A DNA stretch of 64,000 nt, taken from assembly GCF_052156635.1 (NCBI RefSeq), contig NZ_JBQKUO010000002.1, forward strand, positions 186,001-250,000, read 5' to 3'. The notes beneath the pieces were generated by a model. It saw only the letters and a list, made by a program, of their open reading frames with translations, had not been told where the DNA came from and did not search any database. Positions 33,848 through 42,825 of this stretch are shown here, in pieces; position 1 is the first letter of the stretch; every line of letters begins with the position of its first letter. The DNA comes from Nitrospina sp052156635 (lineage in GTDB: Bacteria > Nitrospinota > Nitrospinia > Nitrospinales > Nitrospinaceae). The position numbers and the translations under genes were made by a program.

Positions 33848-34570
33848 GTGGTCTGGATCAGAAATCTTTTCGATGTCCTGTTTCCGCGCCCGTGCATCGG
33901 TTGCGGTGGAAGGCGTCTGGACGACGGCGAATTCCTGTGTGGACTGTGCCGTGACCATGTCCCTTTCATTCTCCCTCCCTTTTGTGCCACCTGCGGTCAA
34001 CCCGGAGAAATGGAGTACGAGTATCCAACCGAAGACTTCGAGTGCGGATTGTGCCGCAAGAATACCTATCGCTTCGACCGGGCACGGTCCTTGGGGGTAT
34101 ACGGGTCGGTGCTCAAGGAGCTGGTGCACTTTATCAAATACCAGTCTCATCCGGGCGCCATCGGCGATATCGCTTCGCTGATCGAACAGAACCTGAAAGA
34201 AAGTGGCGAAACCTATTCCGGGCTGGAAATTATCTGGGTGCCTTTGCATCGGCACAAATTAAAAGAACGCGGGTTCGACCAGTCTTACGTGCTTGCCGAC
34301 CGGCTGGCGCGTCTGTGTAACCTGCCCCTTGTGGAAGGGAGCCTTTGCCGAGTCCGCGATACGCCGCCGCAGGCGAGAAAAACCCGTGCCGAGCGCATGG
34401 AAAACGTGAAAGGAGCGTTCAAGGTGACCTGCCCGGAACGGATTGCCGGCCGCCGCCTGCTGGTGGTGGACGATGTGTTCACCACCGGGGCGACGGTCAA
34501 CGAAGTGGCCAAAGTGTTGAAACGCGCGGGAGCGGACCGGGTGGAAGTATTCACCCTGGCCCGCGCCTGA
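33848..34570 (+). CDS. comF: ComF family phosphoribosyltransferase-like protein
   Basis: A 240-residue protein. An N-terminal zinc-ribbon-like part has PCIGCGG, CGLC, FCATCGQ and CGLC pairs, and the C-terminal domain is a type I phosphoribosyltransferase fold with VPLHRHKLKERGFDQS and the PRPP loop VDDVFTTGAT. ComF proteins help import or process DNA strands during transformation, though many non-competent bacteria have them. GTG start with a GGGGGTGG ribosome site. It converges on nhaD with a 2-bp gap. Confidence 0.92.
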   Translation: MVWIRNLFDVLFPRPCIGCGGRRLDDGEFLCGLCRDHVPFILPPFCATCGQPGEMEYEYPTEDFECGLCRKNTYRFDRARSLGVYGSVLKELVHFIKYQSHPGAIGDIASLIEQNLKESGETYSGLEIIWVPLHRHKLKERGFDQSYVLADRLARLCNLPLVEGSLCRVRDTPPQARKTRAERMENVKGAFKVTCPERIAGRRLLVVDDVFTTGATVNEVAKVLKRAGADRVEVFTLARA

Positions 34571-34572
34571 CG

Positions 34573-35907
34573 TCAACGCAGGGGAAGGGTGACCAGATAC
34601 CAGCTGAATATGCTCGCAATGTAACCGATCATGATGGTCCATGACCATTTCAGGTGGCTCATGAAGGTATAGTGCTTCCGATCCACACCCATGACGGCGA
34701 CACCTGCGGCGGAGCCGATGGAAAGCAGACTGCCGCCAACGCCCGTGGTGAGGGTGATCAACAGCCACTGGTCCAGCCCCATGTTCGGGTCCATCTTGAG
34801 CACAGCGAACATGACCGGGATATTATCGACGATAGCGGAAAGAACCCCGACAATGATGTTCGACCAGGTGGGGCCGATGCCTTCGTACATGTTTTGGCTG
34901 ACAAGAGCCAGGTAACCTATGTACTGAAGTGCACCGACGGCTGTCAGCACCCCGAAGAAAAACAACAGGGTGTCGAACTCCACTGTGGCGATCTTGTTGA
35001 AAATGTCAAATTGCTTTGGCTCACCTTTGTGGATTTCCCCGTAGAGTCCGGTTTCGTATTCCTTCTTATCCGGCCGGATTTTCAGCCAGTAGCCGTAGAT
35101 CATCAGAACTCCCAGGCCGAACATCATTCCCAAATAAGGCGGCAGGTGCAGGAAGTGATGAAAACTGACCGCCGTGGCGATGGTCAGGACGCCCAGCACC
35201 ATAACCACTTTCCCGCCCTGTTTGATTGGAATGGTCTCCTTGGGGACGTCCGGAAATTTTTTGGGAAGAAAAGGGAACATGCACAAGGCCGGAATGATCC
35301 AGTTCACAAACGAGGGAACAATCAGGTAAATGAACTCGTGCGTTTCCACTTTGTGCGCCGTCCACACCATGAGGGTGGTGATATCGCCAAACGGGCTGTA
35401 TGCGCCACCCGCGTTGGCCGCAACCACAATGTTGATGAAGGCCAGCGTGATGAAGCGTCCGTTGCCCTGGCTGACCGCCAGCGCGACGGTGGACATGAGC
35501 AGGGCGCTGGTCAGGTTGTCCGCCAGAGGGGAAAGGAAAAACGTGATGAGTCCCGTTGCCCAGAACAGCTTGCGAAAACCCAGGTTCTTGCTCAACAACC
35601 ACGCCCGCAGGGAATTGAAAACGTTTCGCTCCGCCAGCGTGTTGATGTAGGTCATGGCAGCCAGAAGAAAGAAAAACAGTTCTCCAATTTCTGCGATGAG
35701 TTCTTTTACATAGTGGTGCGCCGCATCGCCATCCATGCCGTTGGAAGCCTGGTATAGGCCGATGATGAACCACATGAAACAGCCGGCAACGATCACCGGT
35801 TTGGATTTTCTCAAATGAAGTTTTTCTTCCAGCACCACAAGCGAGTAACCGACGACAAATGCAATGAGGCAAATGTAACCCGCCCAGGTGTTAGTCAATT
35901 GGTGCAT
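34573..35907 (-). CDS. nhaD: Na+/H+ antiporter NhaD
   Basis: A 444-residue membrane protein with about 12 helices. LADNLTSALLMSTVAL and NAGGAYSPFGDITTLMVW are the ion-transporter family signatures with buried acidic and polar residues, and GVGGSLLSIGSAAGVAVMG lies near the end. NhaD exchanges cytoplasmic Na+ or Li+ for H+ and is common in marine and haloalkaliphilic bacteria. AGGAG precedes the ATG. The 5' region carries a nested inverted repeat on a possible promoter. Confidence 0.92.
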   Translation of the reverse strand: MHQLTNTWAGYICLIAFVVGYSLVVLEEKLHLRKSKPVIVAGCFMWFIIGLYQASNGMDGDAAHHYVKELIAEIGELFFFLLAAMTYINTLAERNVFNSLRAWLLSKNLGFRKLFWATGLITFFLSPLADNLTSALLMSTVALAVSQGNGRFITLAFINIVVAANAGGAYSPFGDITTLMVWTAHKVETHEFIYLIVPSFVNWIIPALCMFPFLPKKFPDVPKETIPIKQGGKVVMVLGVLTIATAVSFHHFLHLPPYLGMMFGLGVLMIYGYWLKIRPDKKEYETGLYGEIHKGEPKQFDIFNKIATVEFDTLLFFFGVLTAVGALQYIGYLALVSQNMYEGIGPTWSNIIVGVLSAIVDNIPVMFAVLKMDPNMGLDQWLLITLTTGVGGSLLSIGSAAGVAVMGVDRKHYTFMSHLKWSWTIMIGYIASIFSWYLVTLPLR

Positions 35908-36003
35908 CTGAGGCTCCTACATTTATATCCGGGGGTTTGGCGCTGAACGGAAGGGATCAGACGATTAAAGTCCGGAACACAATAATTATGGGGAAAGAAC
36001 CCT

Positions 36004-36036
36004 GAATCAGATTCTTCTTTGAAGAAAAGATGATTC
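36004..36036. repeat. Nested inverted repeat upstream of nhaD
   Basis: GAATCA (36004-36009) pairs with TGATTC (36031-36036), and inside them TTCTTC (36012-36017) pairs with GAAGAA (36021-36026). On the minus strand the outer arm overlaps TAGAAT (36033-36038), which has TG just upstream and could be an extended -10 for nhaD. Confidence 0.5.
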
Positions 36037-36395
36037 TACCAAACTGTATCAACCATACCACCCCCAATTCTATTAGGTTGAAAACGAATTTGTTGGTTTT
36101 TATTGTCCAATTTTTTCGACCTGGTATTGGGGGTTGGTGAGGGCGGATCTCAACAGTTGGGAAAACGCCTGCCGGGCTGCCTGCAAATCCAACAGGGAGT
36201 GGCTCCCAAGCTCTGCAGGTGTTGCACTGGTGAAAACGGGTCCGGCAAATAGGTCCGGTCAGGCATCGGAAAATAAGGAATCCCCGCACGGATATGGTTT
36301 CGAGGTGCGTCCCCAATTCCGACCCGGACTGGGATATCCGGCGAAAAGGGTTATTTTTCAAGCGGTTTCGTGTTAGGGGTGGGTTGGATTAAAGG

Positions 36396-36423
36396 TTGAC
36401 TGTGATTGAAAGTGTGTTACCAT
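36396..36423 (+). promoter_or_regulatory. Candidate promoter of ispA-dxs
   Basis: TTGACT (36396-36401), 16 bp, TACCAT (36418-36423) with TG one base before the -10. It lies 70 bp upstream of the ispA start. Confidence 0.5.
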
Positions 36424-36494
36424 CTTATTTTGTGAAAGAAGTGAATAAGAGTTTCTCCCGTAAATTTAATAAGATATAAGGGAATAAGGAAGCG

Positions 36495-37385
36495 TTGCCC
36501 GCCGAGGATTATTTAGCTGAGTGTAAGGAATATATCGACGAGGCGATTCCCCTGTTCCTTCCGGAACCAGACACGCATCCGGTAAGCATCCATGAGTCGA
36601 TGCACTACAGTTTGTCCGCTGGGGGGAAACGGCTGAGGCCCACCTTATTGATTGCCGCGACGGAAGCCGTGGGTGGCAACCGTAGGGACGTGCTTCCATT
36701 CGCAGTTGCCGCCGAGTTCCTCCATACGTACACCTTGATTCATGATGACCTGCCCGCGCTGGACAATGACAGCCTGCGGAGGGGTAAGCCGACAAACCAC
36801 AAGGTTTTTGGTGAAGCCATTGCCATTCTCGCGGGCGATGCGCTTCTCACCCAGGCGTTCGTATTGATGACCAACGCCTTTTTGATGGAGGCCATCCCGC
36901 ACGAAAACATCCTCCGCGCATCGCATGAAATGGCTCAGGCGCTCAGTTCCACCGGGGTCATCGGCGGCCAGGTGGTTGACCTGGAATCGGAAGGGAAGCC
37001 GATCGAGGCTTCTACACTGGAATACATTCATATTTACAAAACCGGTTTCTTTTTTAAATCGTGTGTCCGTGTGGGCGCCATCCTGGGTCGTGCGGATTCG
37101 CAGCAACTTGGGGCCATTTCCCGGTTCGGGGCACATATTGGTTTGGCCTTTCAAATCATAGATGATATCCTCGATATCGTTGGCGATAAGGCAAAGATCG
37201 GCAAGGATGTCGGAAGCGATGTCAGTAAAAACAAGGCGACGTATCCGGCGCTGTTTGGCTTGGAAGAATCCCGAAAGAAAGCCGATAGCCTGGTTGAGGA
37301 GGCCATCACCTGTCTTAAGGATTTTGACGAGCGCGCGAATCCTCTCCGCGACATCGCCCTCTTTTTTGTTCAACGGACTTTTTAA
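36495..37385 (+). CDS. ispA: Farnesyl/geranyl diphosphate synthase (polyprenyl synthetase)
   Basis: A 296-residue all-helical enzyme that condenses IPP with DMAPP and GPP. Both aspartate-rich motifs are present: HDDLPALDNDSLRRGKPTNHK (DDxxxxD, the bacterial IspA form) and DDILDIVGD. GGKRLRPTL is at the N-terminus. The start is TTG 36495 with AAGGA a few bases before. It is followed after 20 bp by dxs, a common isoprenoid gene pair. Confidence 0.93.
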   Translation: MPAEDYLAECKEYIDEAIPLFLPEPDTHPVSIHESMHYSLSAGGKRLRPTLLIAATEAVGGNRRDVLPFAVAAEFLHTYTLIHDDLPALDNDSLRRGKPTNHKVFGEAIAILAGDALLTQAFVLMTNAFLMEAIPHENILRASHEMAQALSSTGVIGGQVVDLESEGKPIEASTLEYIHIYKTGFFFKSCVRVGAILGRADSQQLGAISRFGAHIGLAFQIIDDILDIVGDKAKIGKDVGSDVSKNKATYPALFGLEESRKKADSLVEEAITCLKDFDERANPLRDIALFFVQRTF

Positions 37386-37405
37386 ATAAAACAAGTGGAA
37401 TCGTT

Positions 37406-39394
37406 ATGAGCAAATTTTTGCAAAAAATCAACAGTCCCCAGGATCTGAAATCGTTGAGCCGGGAAAACCTGCCGGACCTGGCGGCGGAAATCCGCGACGC
37501 TCTCCTGAATACCATCTCCAAAACGGGAGGGCACCTGGGGTCGAACATGGGAGTGGTGGAGTTGACCATCGCCCTTCACTATGTATACGAAAGTCCGAAG
37601 GACATGTTCATCTGGGACGTGGGTCACCAGACCTACGTACACAAACTGTTGACCGGCCGACGCGATCGGTTCCACACCCTGCGCCAGTATGATGGGTTGA
37701 GCGGTTTCACCAAGCGTGAAGAGAACGAGCACGATCATTGGAACTGCGGGCATGGCGGTACGTCCATTTCGGCGGCGCTGGCCTTTGCCAAGGCGCGCGA
37801 CCTGAAAAAAGAAGATCATAATGTGCTGGCGATCATCGGCGATGGTTCCATGACGGCAGGCATGGCGTTTGAGGGGCTGAACCATACGGGGCATCTGCAG
37901 ACTGACATGGTGGTCGTGCTGAATGACAACGAGATGTCCATCTCCAACAACGTTGGCGGGATGTCGGCTCATCTGAGCCAGATCATGACCGGGCAGGTCA
38001 TGACCAAGATCAAGCGCGAGATCGACCAGCTTCTGCTCGCCATTCCGGGTATCGGCAAGGATATTTCCCGTTATGCCCACAAGATCGACGAGGCCATCAA
38101 AGGCGTGTTCATTCCCGGGCGGCTGTTTGAAGATCTGGGATTCCGTTACATCGGCCCGATCGACGGCCACAACACGGATGCGCTGATTGAGACCTTTGAC
38201 GCCATCAAGGGATTGAAAGGTCCGACCCTGGTTCATGTCATCACCCGCAAGGGCAAGGGGTACAAAGTGGCGGAGGAAAAAGCCGACGTATGGCATGGCG
38301 CTTCTCCGTTCGACATTGAAACCGGGGTTTTTCACAAAAAGGCTTCGAATCCGAATTACACCTCCGTTTTCGCGCAGGCACTGATTGACCTGGCGAAAGA
38401 GGATGAGACCATCATCGGCATCACCGCCGCCATGCCGGACGGCACGGGTATCAGCAAGTTCGGCAAGGAGTTTCCGGAGCGCACGTTTGATGTGGGCATG
38501 GCCGAACAGCATGCAGTGGATTTTGCAGGTGCGATGGCGCTCAAGGGCTTGCGCCCCGTTGCGGCGATCTACTCCACATTCCTGCAACGCGCGTACGACC
38601 AGGTGGTCCATGACGTGTGCCTGATGAACATCCCGGTCGTGTTTGCCATGGACCGCGCGGGCATCGTCGGCGAAGACGGTGCGACGCATCAGGGACTGTA
38701 CGACATTGCTTACCTGCGCACTCTCCCGAACATGGTCATCATGGCGCCGAAAGATGAAAACGAAATGCGTCACATGCTCAAAACGGCCATTTACCACAAT
38801 GGCCCCGCCGCACTGCGTTATCCCCGGGGTGCGGGTCTGGGTGTCGATCTTGATCCGGAAATCCAGGAGATGGAAATCGGCAAGGGCGAGGTTTTGAAAG
38901 AAGGCGCGGACATCGCGCTTGTGGCTTACGGACACATGGTTCGCCCGGCGGAAAACGTGGCCCAGAAACTTGAAGAGCAGGGCATCAGTGTGGCGGTCAT
39001 CAACGCCCGCTTTGTCAAGCCGCTCGACGAGGAACTGGTTCTGCGCTACGCCCGCGGCACGCAGTGCATGGTGACGCTGGAAGAGCATTCGGAGCAGGGC
39101 GGGTTCGGTTCCGCCGTACTGGAAGCGCTCCACAAGGAACCGTCTGACCAGGCGTTCCAAGTGAAGTGCATCGGTGTCGCAGACATCGTGGTGGAGCACG
39201 GGGCGCCGGCCCTGGTTCGCCGTGACCTGAAAATCGACGAAGAGGGTCTTTTTGAAACAATTTCCCAGTTCTACAGCCAGGTCATGGAAATGTCCCTGAT
39301 TTCCGGGATGAACCACCAGAACAATGGGAGCAAACACAGCCATCCGTCCAACGGAGCCAAGGAAACCGTCAAACCCACTCTCAGGACGGCCTGA
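37406..39394 (+). CDS. dxs: 1-deoxy-D-xylulose-5-phosphate synthase
   Basis: A 662-residue thiamine-diphosphate enzyme joining pyruvate and glyceraldehyde 3-phosphate, the first step of the MEP pathway. HLGSNMGVVELTIALHYVY, GHGGTSISAALAFAKA, the GDG motif GDGSMTAGMAFEGLN with NDNEMSISNN, and the transketolase domain MAEQHAVDFAGAMA are intact. The last 30 or so residues are a Ser/Asn/His-rich tail not found in most homologues. Confidence 0.97.
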   Translation: MSKFLQKINSPQDLKSLSRENLPDLAAEIRDALLNTISKTGGHLGSNMGVVELTIALHYVYESPKDMFIWDVGHQTYVHKLLTGRRDRFHTLRQYDGLSGFTKREENEHDHWNCGHGGTSISAALAFAKARDLKKEDHNVLAIIGDGSMTAGMAFEGLNHTGHLQTDMVVVLNDNEMSISNNVGGMSAHLSQIMTGQVMTKIKREIDQLLLAIPGIGKDISRYAHKIDEAIKGVFIPGRLFEDLGFRYIGPIDGHNTDALIETFDAIKGLKGPTLVHVITRKGKGYKVAEEKADVWHGASPFDIETGVFHKKASNPNYTSVFAQALIDLAKEDETIIGITAAMPDGTGISKFGKEFPERTFDVGMAEQHAVDFAGAMALKGLRPVAAIYSTFLQRAYDQVVHDVCLMNIPVVFAMDRAGIVGEDGATHQGLYDIAYLRTLPNMVIMAPKDENEMRHMLKTAIYHNGPAALRYPRGAGLGVDLDPEIQEMEIGKGEVLKEGADIALVAYGHMVRPAENVAQKLEEQGISVAVINARFVKPLDEELVLRYARGTQCMVTLEEHSEQGGFGSAVLEALHKEPSDQAFQVKCIGVADIVVEHGAPALVRRDLKIDEEGLFETISQFYSQVMEMSLISGMNHQNNGSKHSHPSNGAKETVKPTLRTA

Positions 39395-39414
39395 GTAATC
39401 CGGCCATCGCGTCA

Positions 39415-40002
39415 ATGGATAGATGTTCCCAGATCACACGCAAAACCAGCGAAACGGAAATTGAAGTCAGTCTGGTCATCGACGGAAGCGGGCAGAGCGA
39501 AATTCAAACCCCGATTCCGTTCCTCGACCATATGCTGGCACAATTGACCCGCCACGGTTATTTTGACCTGCAACTCAAGGCCAAAGGTGATACCGAGATC
39601 GATTTTCACCACACGGTGGAGGACGTCGGCATCACCCTCGGTCAGGCCTTCGACAAGGCGCTGGGCGACAAGAAAGGCATCCGCCGCTTTGCCAGTTCGA
39701 GTGTTCCCCTGAACGAGGCGCTGGCGGAATGTGTGGTGGATATCAGCGGCCGATCGTTTTTCGTGTTCAACATCGACCTGCCCAAAACCAAACTGGGCCA
39801 ATTCGATGTCGAACTGGTACCGGAATTCTTCCAGGCCTTCTCCGCCAACAGCGGCATCACCCTGCACCTCAACTCGCCGTATTGGAGCAACCTGCACCAC
39901 ATCGTGGAAGCGTCCTTCAAGGCGTTTGCCAAGGCGCTCGACCAGGCCTGTGCGCTGGACCCGCGGTCGGATGCGATCCCCTCTACCAAAGGCAAATTGT
40001 AG
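39415..40002 (+). CDS. hisB: Imidazoleglycerol-phosphate dehydratase
   Basis: A 195-residue enzyme of full family length for the stand-alone form, with no phosphatase domain. It dehydrates imidazole glycerol phosphate in histidine synthesis. Metal-binding motifs DFHHTVEDVG and LHHIVEASFKAFA, and PFLDHMLAQLTRHGYFDL near the N-terminus, are present. Its stop is immediately followed by the hisH start, without a gap. Confidence 0.97.
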   Translation: MDRCSQITRKTSETEIEVSLVIDGSGQSEIQTPIPFLDHMLAQLTRHGYFDLQLKAKGDTEIDFHHTVEDVGITLGQAFDKALGDKKGIRRFASSSVPLNEALAECVVDISGRSFFVFNIDLPKTKLGQFDVELVPEFFQAFSANSGITLHLNSPYWSNLHHIVEASFKAFAKALDQACALDPRSDAIPSTKGKL

Positions 40003-40617
40003 ATGATCGCCATCATCGACTACGGGATGGGCAACCTGCGGTCGGTGCACAAGGCCTTCGAGGCGGTGGGTGCCGATGCCCGCGTTACCCGCGATCCCAA
40101 AACCATTGCGGATGCCTCCTCCGTTGTACTTCCCGGCGTGGGGGCGTTCAAGGATTGCATGGCCAACCTCGATGAGTACGGCCTGATCGACCCCGTCCGT
40201 AAATCCATCCAGAGCGGCAAACCGTTTCTCGGTATCTGCCTCGGCCTGCAACTGCTGTTTGAGCAGAGCGTGGAGTTCGGCACCGTGCCGGGACTGGGCG
40301 TTTTGCCGGGAAAGGTGATTCGATTCGATTTCGAGGACGGCTCCGAGCTCAAAGTGCCGCATATGGGATGGAACACGGTAAACGTTAAAAAGGATTCGGC
40401 GCTGTTCGATGGTACCGACCCGCATCCCTATTTTTACTTCGTCCACTCGTATTTCGTTCAGCCGGACAATCCTGCCGCCGTGGTCACCACCACCGAGTAC
40501 GGACGTGAGTTCGTTTCCGGTATCGAGCACGAAAACATACACGCCTTCCAGTTCCATCCAGAAAAAAGTCAGAGGGCCGGCTTGAAACTGCTGGAGAAGT
40601 TCGCCCGGCTGAACTGA
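40003..40617 (+). CDS. hisH: Imidazole glycerol phosphate synthase, glutaminase subunit
   Basis: A 204-residue class-I glutamine amidotransferase that passes ammonia to HisF. The nucleophile is in GICLGLQ, the catalytic His-Glu in FHPEKSQ, and DYGMGNLRSVHKA opens the protein. hisA and hisF are not in the window. Directly after hisB. Confidence 0.97.
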   Translation: MIAIIDYGMGNLRSVHKAFEAVGADARVTRDPKTIADASSVVLPGVGAFKDCMANLDEYGLIDPVRKSIQSGKPFLGICLGLQLLFEQSVEFGTVPGLGVLPGKVIRFDFEDGSELKVPHMGWNTVNVKKDSALFDGTDPHPYFYFVHSYFVQPDNPAAVVTTTEYGREFVSGIEHENIHAFQFHPEKSQRAGLKLLEKFARLN

Positions 40618-40621
40618 CTTC

Positions 40622-41533
40622 ATGCCACGGACCGATTATGCGCGCGGTGTGTTCTTCGCGCTGACCACCACCGTGCTGTGGGGTTTGCTGCCGGTTGTCA
40701 TGCAGATCGCTCTCGACGATTTCTCTCCCGGCTCCATCGTCTGGTTCCGTTTTACGTTTGCGTTCTTCGCGCTGTGGGCATTTCTGCGCCTTCAAAAAAA
40801 ACCGCCGGAAGGCATTTTTCGCAAGCCTCCCTTGTTCGCCATCCTTGCGGGTTTATGCCTTTCAGGAAATTACTATTATTTCCTGCGCGGCATCAGCGCC
40901 AGTTCCCCATCCAATGCAGCGGTGCTGATCCAGACCGCACCGGTGCTGGTGGTATTGATCGGGGTCTTCGTTTTCCGGGAGCGTTTCTCGCGCCCCCAGG
41001 CGGGGGGACTTGCGATTGCGCTGGTTGGATTCTTCCTGTTTTTCCGTGATCAGCATGCCCACGCACTGGATGTGAAACTCTATAATACGGCAAATGGTTT
41101 TGTGCTGGTTGCCGGGGTGCTGTGGGCGGCGTACATGACGATTCAGAAGTCGCTCACATCGAGGTATGAGGCACAGCAATTGAATCTGCTGGTTTACGGA
41201 ATCGCCTCACTGGTTTTGGTGAGCACGGTAAGCTGGGATGATTACACTCATGCAGGTTGGACGGCCTGCGGCCTTCTGCTGTTTCTCGGCATGAACACCC
41301 TGCTGGCTTACGGGTTTCTGGCGGAAGCCATCAAGCACATCCCCCTGTGGCTCATCAGTGTGATTGTCACACTCAATCCCTTTATCACACTGGTGGTGAT
41401 GAAGCTGTTGCCTCTGGTCTTGCCGGGTCTGGTTGAGCCGGAACGGATCGGATTGCTGGGTTACTTCGGAGCCATGACGGCCATCGGCGGGGTGATCCTT
41501 GTCATCCGGAAAAAAAGTGAAGCTGAGGAATGA
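40622..41533 (+). CDS. EamA/DMT family transporter
   Basis: A 303-residue membrane protein with ten helices in two EamA repeats. The first opens with FALTTTVLWGLLPVVMQIAL and contains SPSNAAVLIQTAPVLVVLIGVFVFRE; the second has VLWAAYMTIQKSL and AIKHIPLWLISVIVTLNPFITLVV. Members export amino acids, nucleotide sugars or related metabolites; the substrate cannot be read from sequence. It starts 4 bp after hisH, which may hint at an amino-acid link but could be chance. Confidence 0.85.
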   Translation: MPRTDYARGVFFALTTTVLWGLLPVVMQIALDDFSPGSIVWFRFTFAFFALWAFLRLQKKPPEGIFRKPPLFAILAGLCLSGNYYYFLRGISASSPSNAAVLIQTAPVLVVLIGVFVFRERFSRPQAGGLAIALVGFFLFFRDQHAHALDVKLYNTANGFVLVAGVLWAAYMTIQKSLTSRYEAQQLNLLVYGIASLVLVSTVSWDDYTHAGWTACGLLLFLGMNTLLAYGFLAEAIKHIPLWLISVIVTLNPFITLVVMKLLPLVLPGLVEPERIGLLGYFGAMTAIGGVILVIRKKSEAEE

Positions 41534-41563
41534 TTCTGGAAAGTAGACAACGATTGGCGGGAT

Positions 41564-42025
41564 TCAACCCTTGAAGTCGCCTTTCATTGCCTTGCGGATT
41601 TCGCGATCCACTTCCCGTTTTTTGATGGACTCGCGTTTGTCGTGCTGTTTTTTGCCCTTGGCGATCGCCAGCTCCACCTTGGCAATGCCGTTTTTGAAAT
41701 AAATTTTGAGTGGAATCAGGCTGTATCCTTTTTCATTGCTTGCACCGATGAGCCGGTTGATCTCCTTACGGTGCAGGAGCAACTTCCGCTTTCGCATGGG
41801 ATCATGGTTGAACTGGGTCGCCGGGGTGTACGGGCTGATGTGGCAATGATGCAGGTACACTTCGTTGCGCTCCACCCAGGCGTAACTGTCCGCAAGGTTG
41901 GCGCGCCCGTCACGCAGGGATTTCACCTCCGTCCCCATCAGGGCCATGCCCGCCTCCATCGTGTCCTCGATGAAATAATCGTGGCGGGCTTTCTTGTTCT
42001 GGCAAATGATTTTGATATCCGACAT
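41564..42025 (-). CDS. smpB: SsrA-binding protein SmpB
   Basis: A 153-residue protein that delivers tmRNA to stalled ribosomes. NKKARHDYFIEDTMEAGMALMGTEVKSLR opens it (in parts: ARHDYFIED, GTEVKSLR), and LAIAKGKKQHDKRESIKKREVDREIRKAM forms the C-terminal tail. The ATG at 42025 gives the usual N-terminus MSDIKI; an upstream TTG at 42040 overlaps the DUF62 gene stop and is less likely. No tmRNA gene is seen in the window. Confidence 0.95.
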   Translation of the reverse strand: MSDIKIICQNKKARHDYFIEDTMEAGMALMGTEVKSLRDGRANLADSYAWVERNEVYLHHCHISPYTPATQFNHDPMRKRKLLLHRKEINRLIGASNEKGYSLIPLKIYFKNGIAKVELAIAKGKKQHDKRESIKKREVDREIRKAMKGDFKG

Positions 42026-42036
42026 GTTTTTTACCG

Positions 42037-42825
42037 TCAATCGGCCTGGGTGACGCGCACCGGGGTGCCGATTTTCACTTTCAGTTTTTGCGCGGCGTTG
42101 CCTTCGCGGTGGAAAATCTCCAGCGCGTTCCAGCTGTTGATGATGATGCCGACCGCATCTTCCTTCTCTTCAGAATAACTGGCAACCGGGCCTTGCAAGG
42201 TATGGCGACCCACCTGCACCTCCAGTTTTTCCGGGTGCTCAAAAACCCCCTCCAGCAGACCCGCATCGATATTGGTTGTAAGGTTGCCGAAGTGATCGAC
42301 GTAACTGATCTCTCCGGTGATTGTGGTGCCGTCAAACTTGGGCAAAGGAAGATCCAGCGTCACCGGGTCGGCGATCTTTCGTCCGAACGCCCGCAGGGTT
42401 TTACCTCTTGCCAGCCACGCTGCCACGGGAGAGAAGATATCGCGTCCGTGAAATGTGGTGGAAAGGTTTTTCAGAAAATATTTTTCGGTGGTCAATTCGT
42501 AGCAACTGGCCTGGGAATCGATCACCGAGGTGAAAACGCCGTTGTCGGGACCGACGAACCAGTAGTCGTAACTTTTCAGCCCCATGGGACGCCGTACCCC
42601 GCCCACACCCGGGTCCACCACCACGACGTGCACCGTGCCTTTTGGAAAATAAGGGTAAGCCGCCTTCACCACCAGGGCCGCCTGTAAAATGTTCTGGGGC
42701 TGGATCTGATGTGTGAGGTCGACAAGACGGACGTCCGGAGCGATGTTGAGCATCACCCCCTTCATGATGCCGACGTAAGGGTCGTCGAGTCCGAAATCAG
42801 TGGTGAGGGTGATTACAGGACGCAT
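42037..42825 (-). CDS. SAM hydroxide adenosyltransferase / SAM hydrolase (DUF62)
   Basis: A 262-residue protein of the fluorinase/chlorinase fold family. Typical are ITLTTDFGLDDPYVGIMKG at the start, VDLTHQI, VVVDPGVGG, FVGPDNGVF, FHGRDIFSPVAAWL and the C-terminal VDHFGNLTTNI. The ordinary members split S-adenosylmethionine with water to adenosine and methionine; nothing suggests halogenase activity. It overlaps mtaB by 13 bp. Confidence 0.9.
   Translation of the reverse strand: MRPVITLTTDFGLDDPYVGIMKGVMLNIAPDVRLVDLTHQIQPQNILQAALVVKAAYPYFPKGTVHVVVVDPGVGGVRRPMGLKSYDYWFVGPDNGVFTSVIDSQASCYELTTEKYFLKNLSTTFHGRDIFSPVAAWLARGKTLRAFGRKIADPVTLDLPLPKFDGTTITGEISYVDHFGNLTTNIDAGLLEGVFEHPEKLEVQVGRHTLQGPVASYSEEKEDAVGIIINSWNALEIFHREGNAAQKLKVKIGTPVRVTQAD

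Larger units (their letters stand above)
35908..36494. other. 587-bp intergenic region with RNA-like folds
   Basis: It separates divergent nhaD and ispA. At 36141-36220 two successive folds are visible on the plus strand: GGCG...CGCC enclosing CAAC-A-GTTG, then CCTGCA...TGCAGG enclosing GGGAG-TGG-CTCCC. Downstream there are repeated GTCCGG and CCGGAC segments. Reading frames here (a minus-strand frame from 36361 and a plus-strand one from 36134) have no ribosome site or recognisable domain. No tRNA. A small RNA or a repetitive element is possible; I recognise no known RNA family. Confidence 0.45.

Noticed and set aside
35957..36361. Minus-strand frame of 134 codons between nhaD and ispA
   Set aside because: No ribosome site and no domain; its composition changes abruptly along the length, as expected from noncoding sequence.
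36134..36376. Plus-strand frame of 80 codons in the same gap
   Set aside because: Begins at a GTG without a ribosome site and overlaps the RNA-like folds.
42037..42825. Fluorinase or chlorinase
   Set aside because: The sequence has the ordinary DUF62 pattern and lacks neighbours of halogenase pathways.
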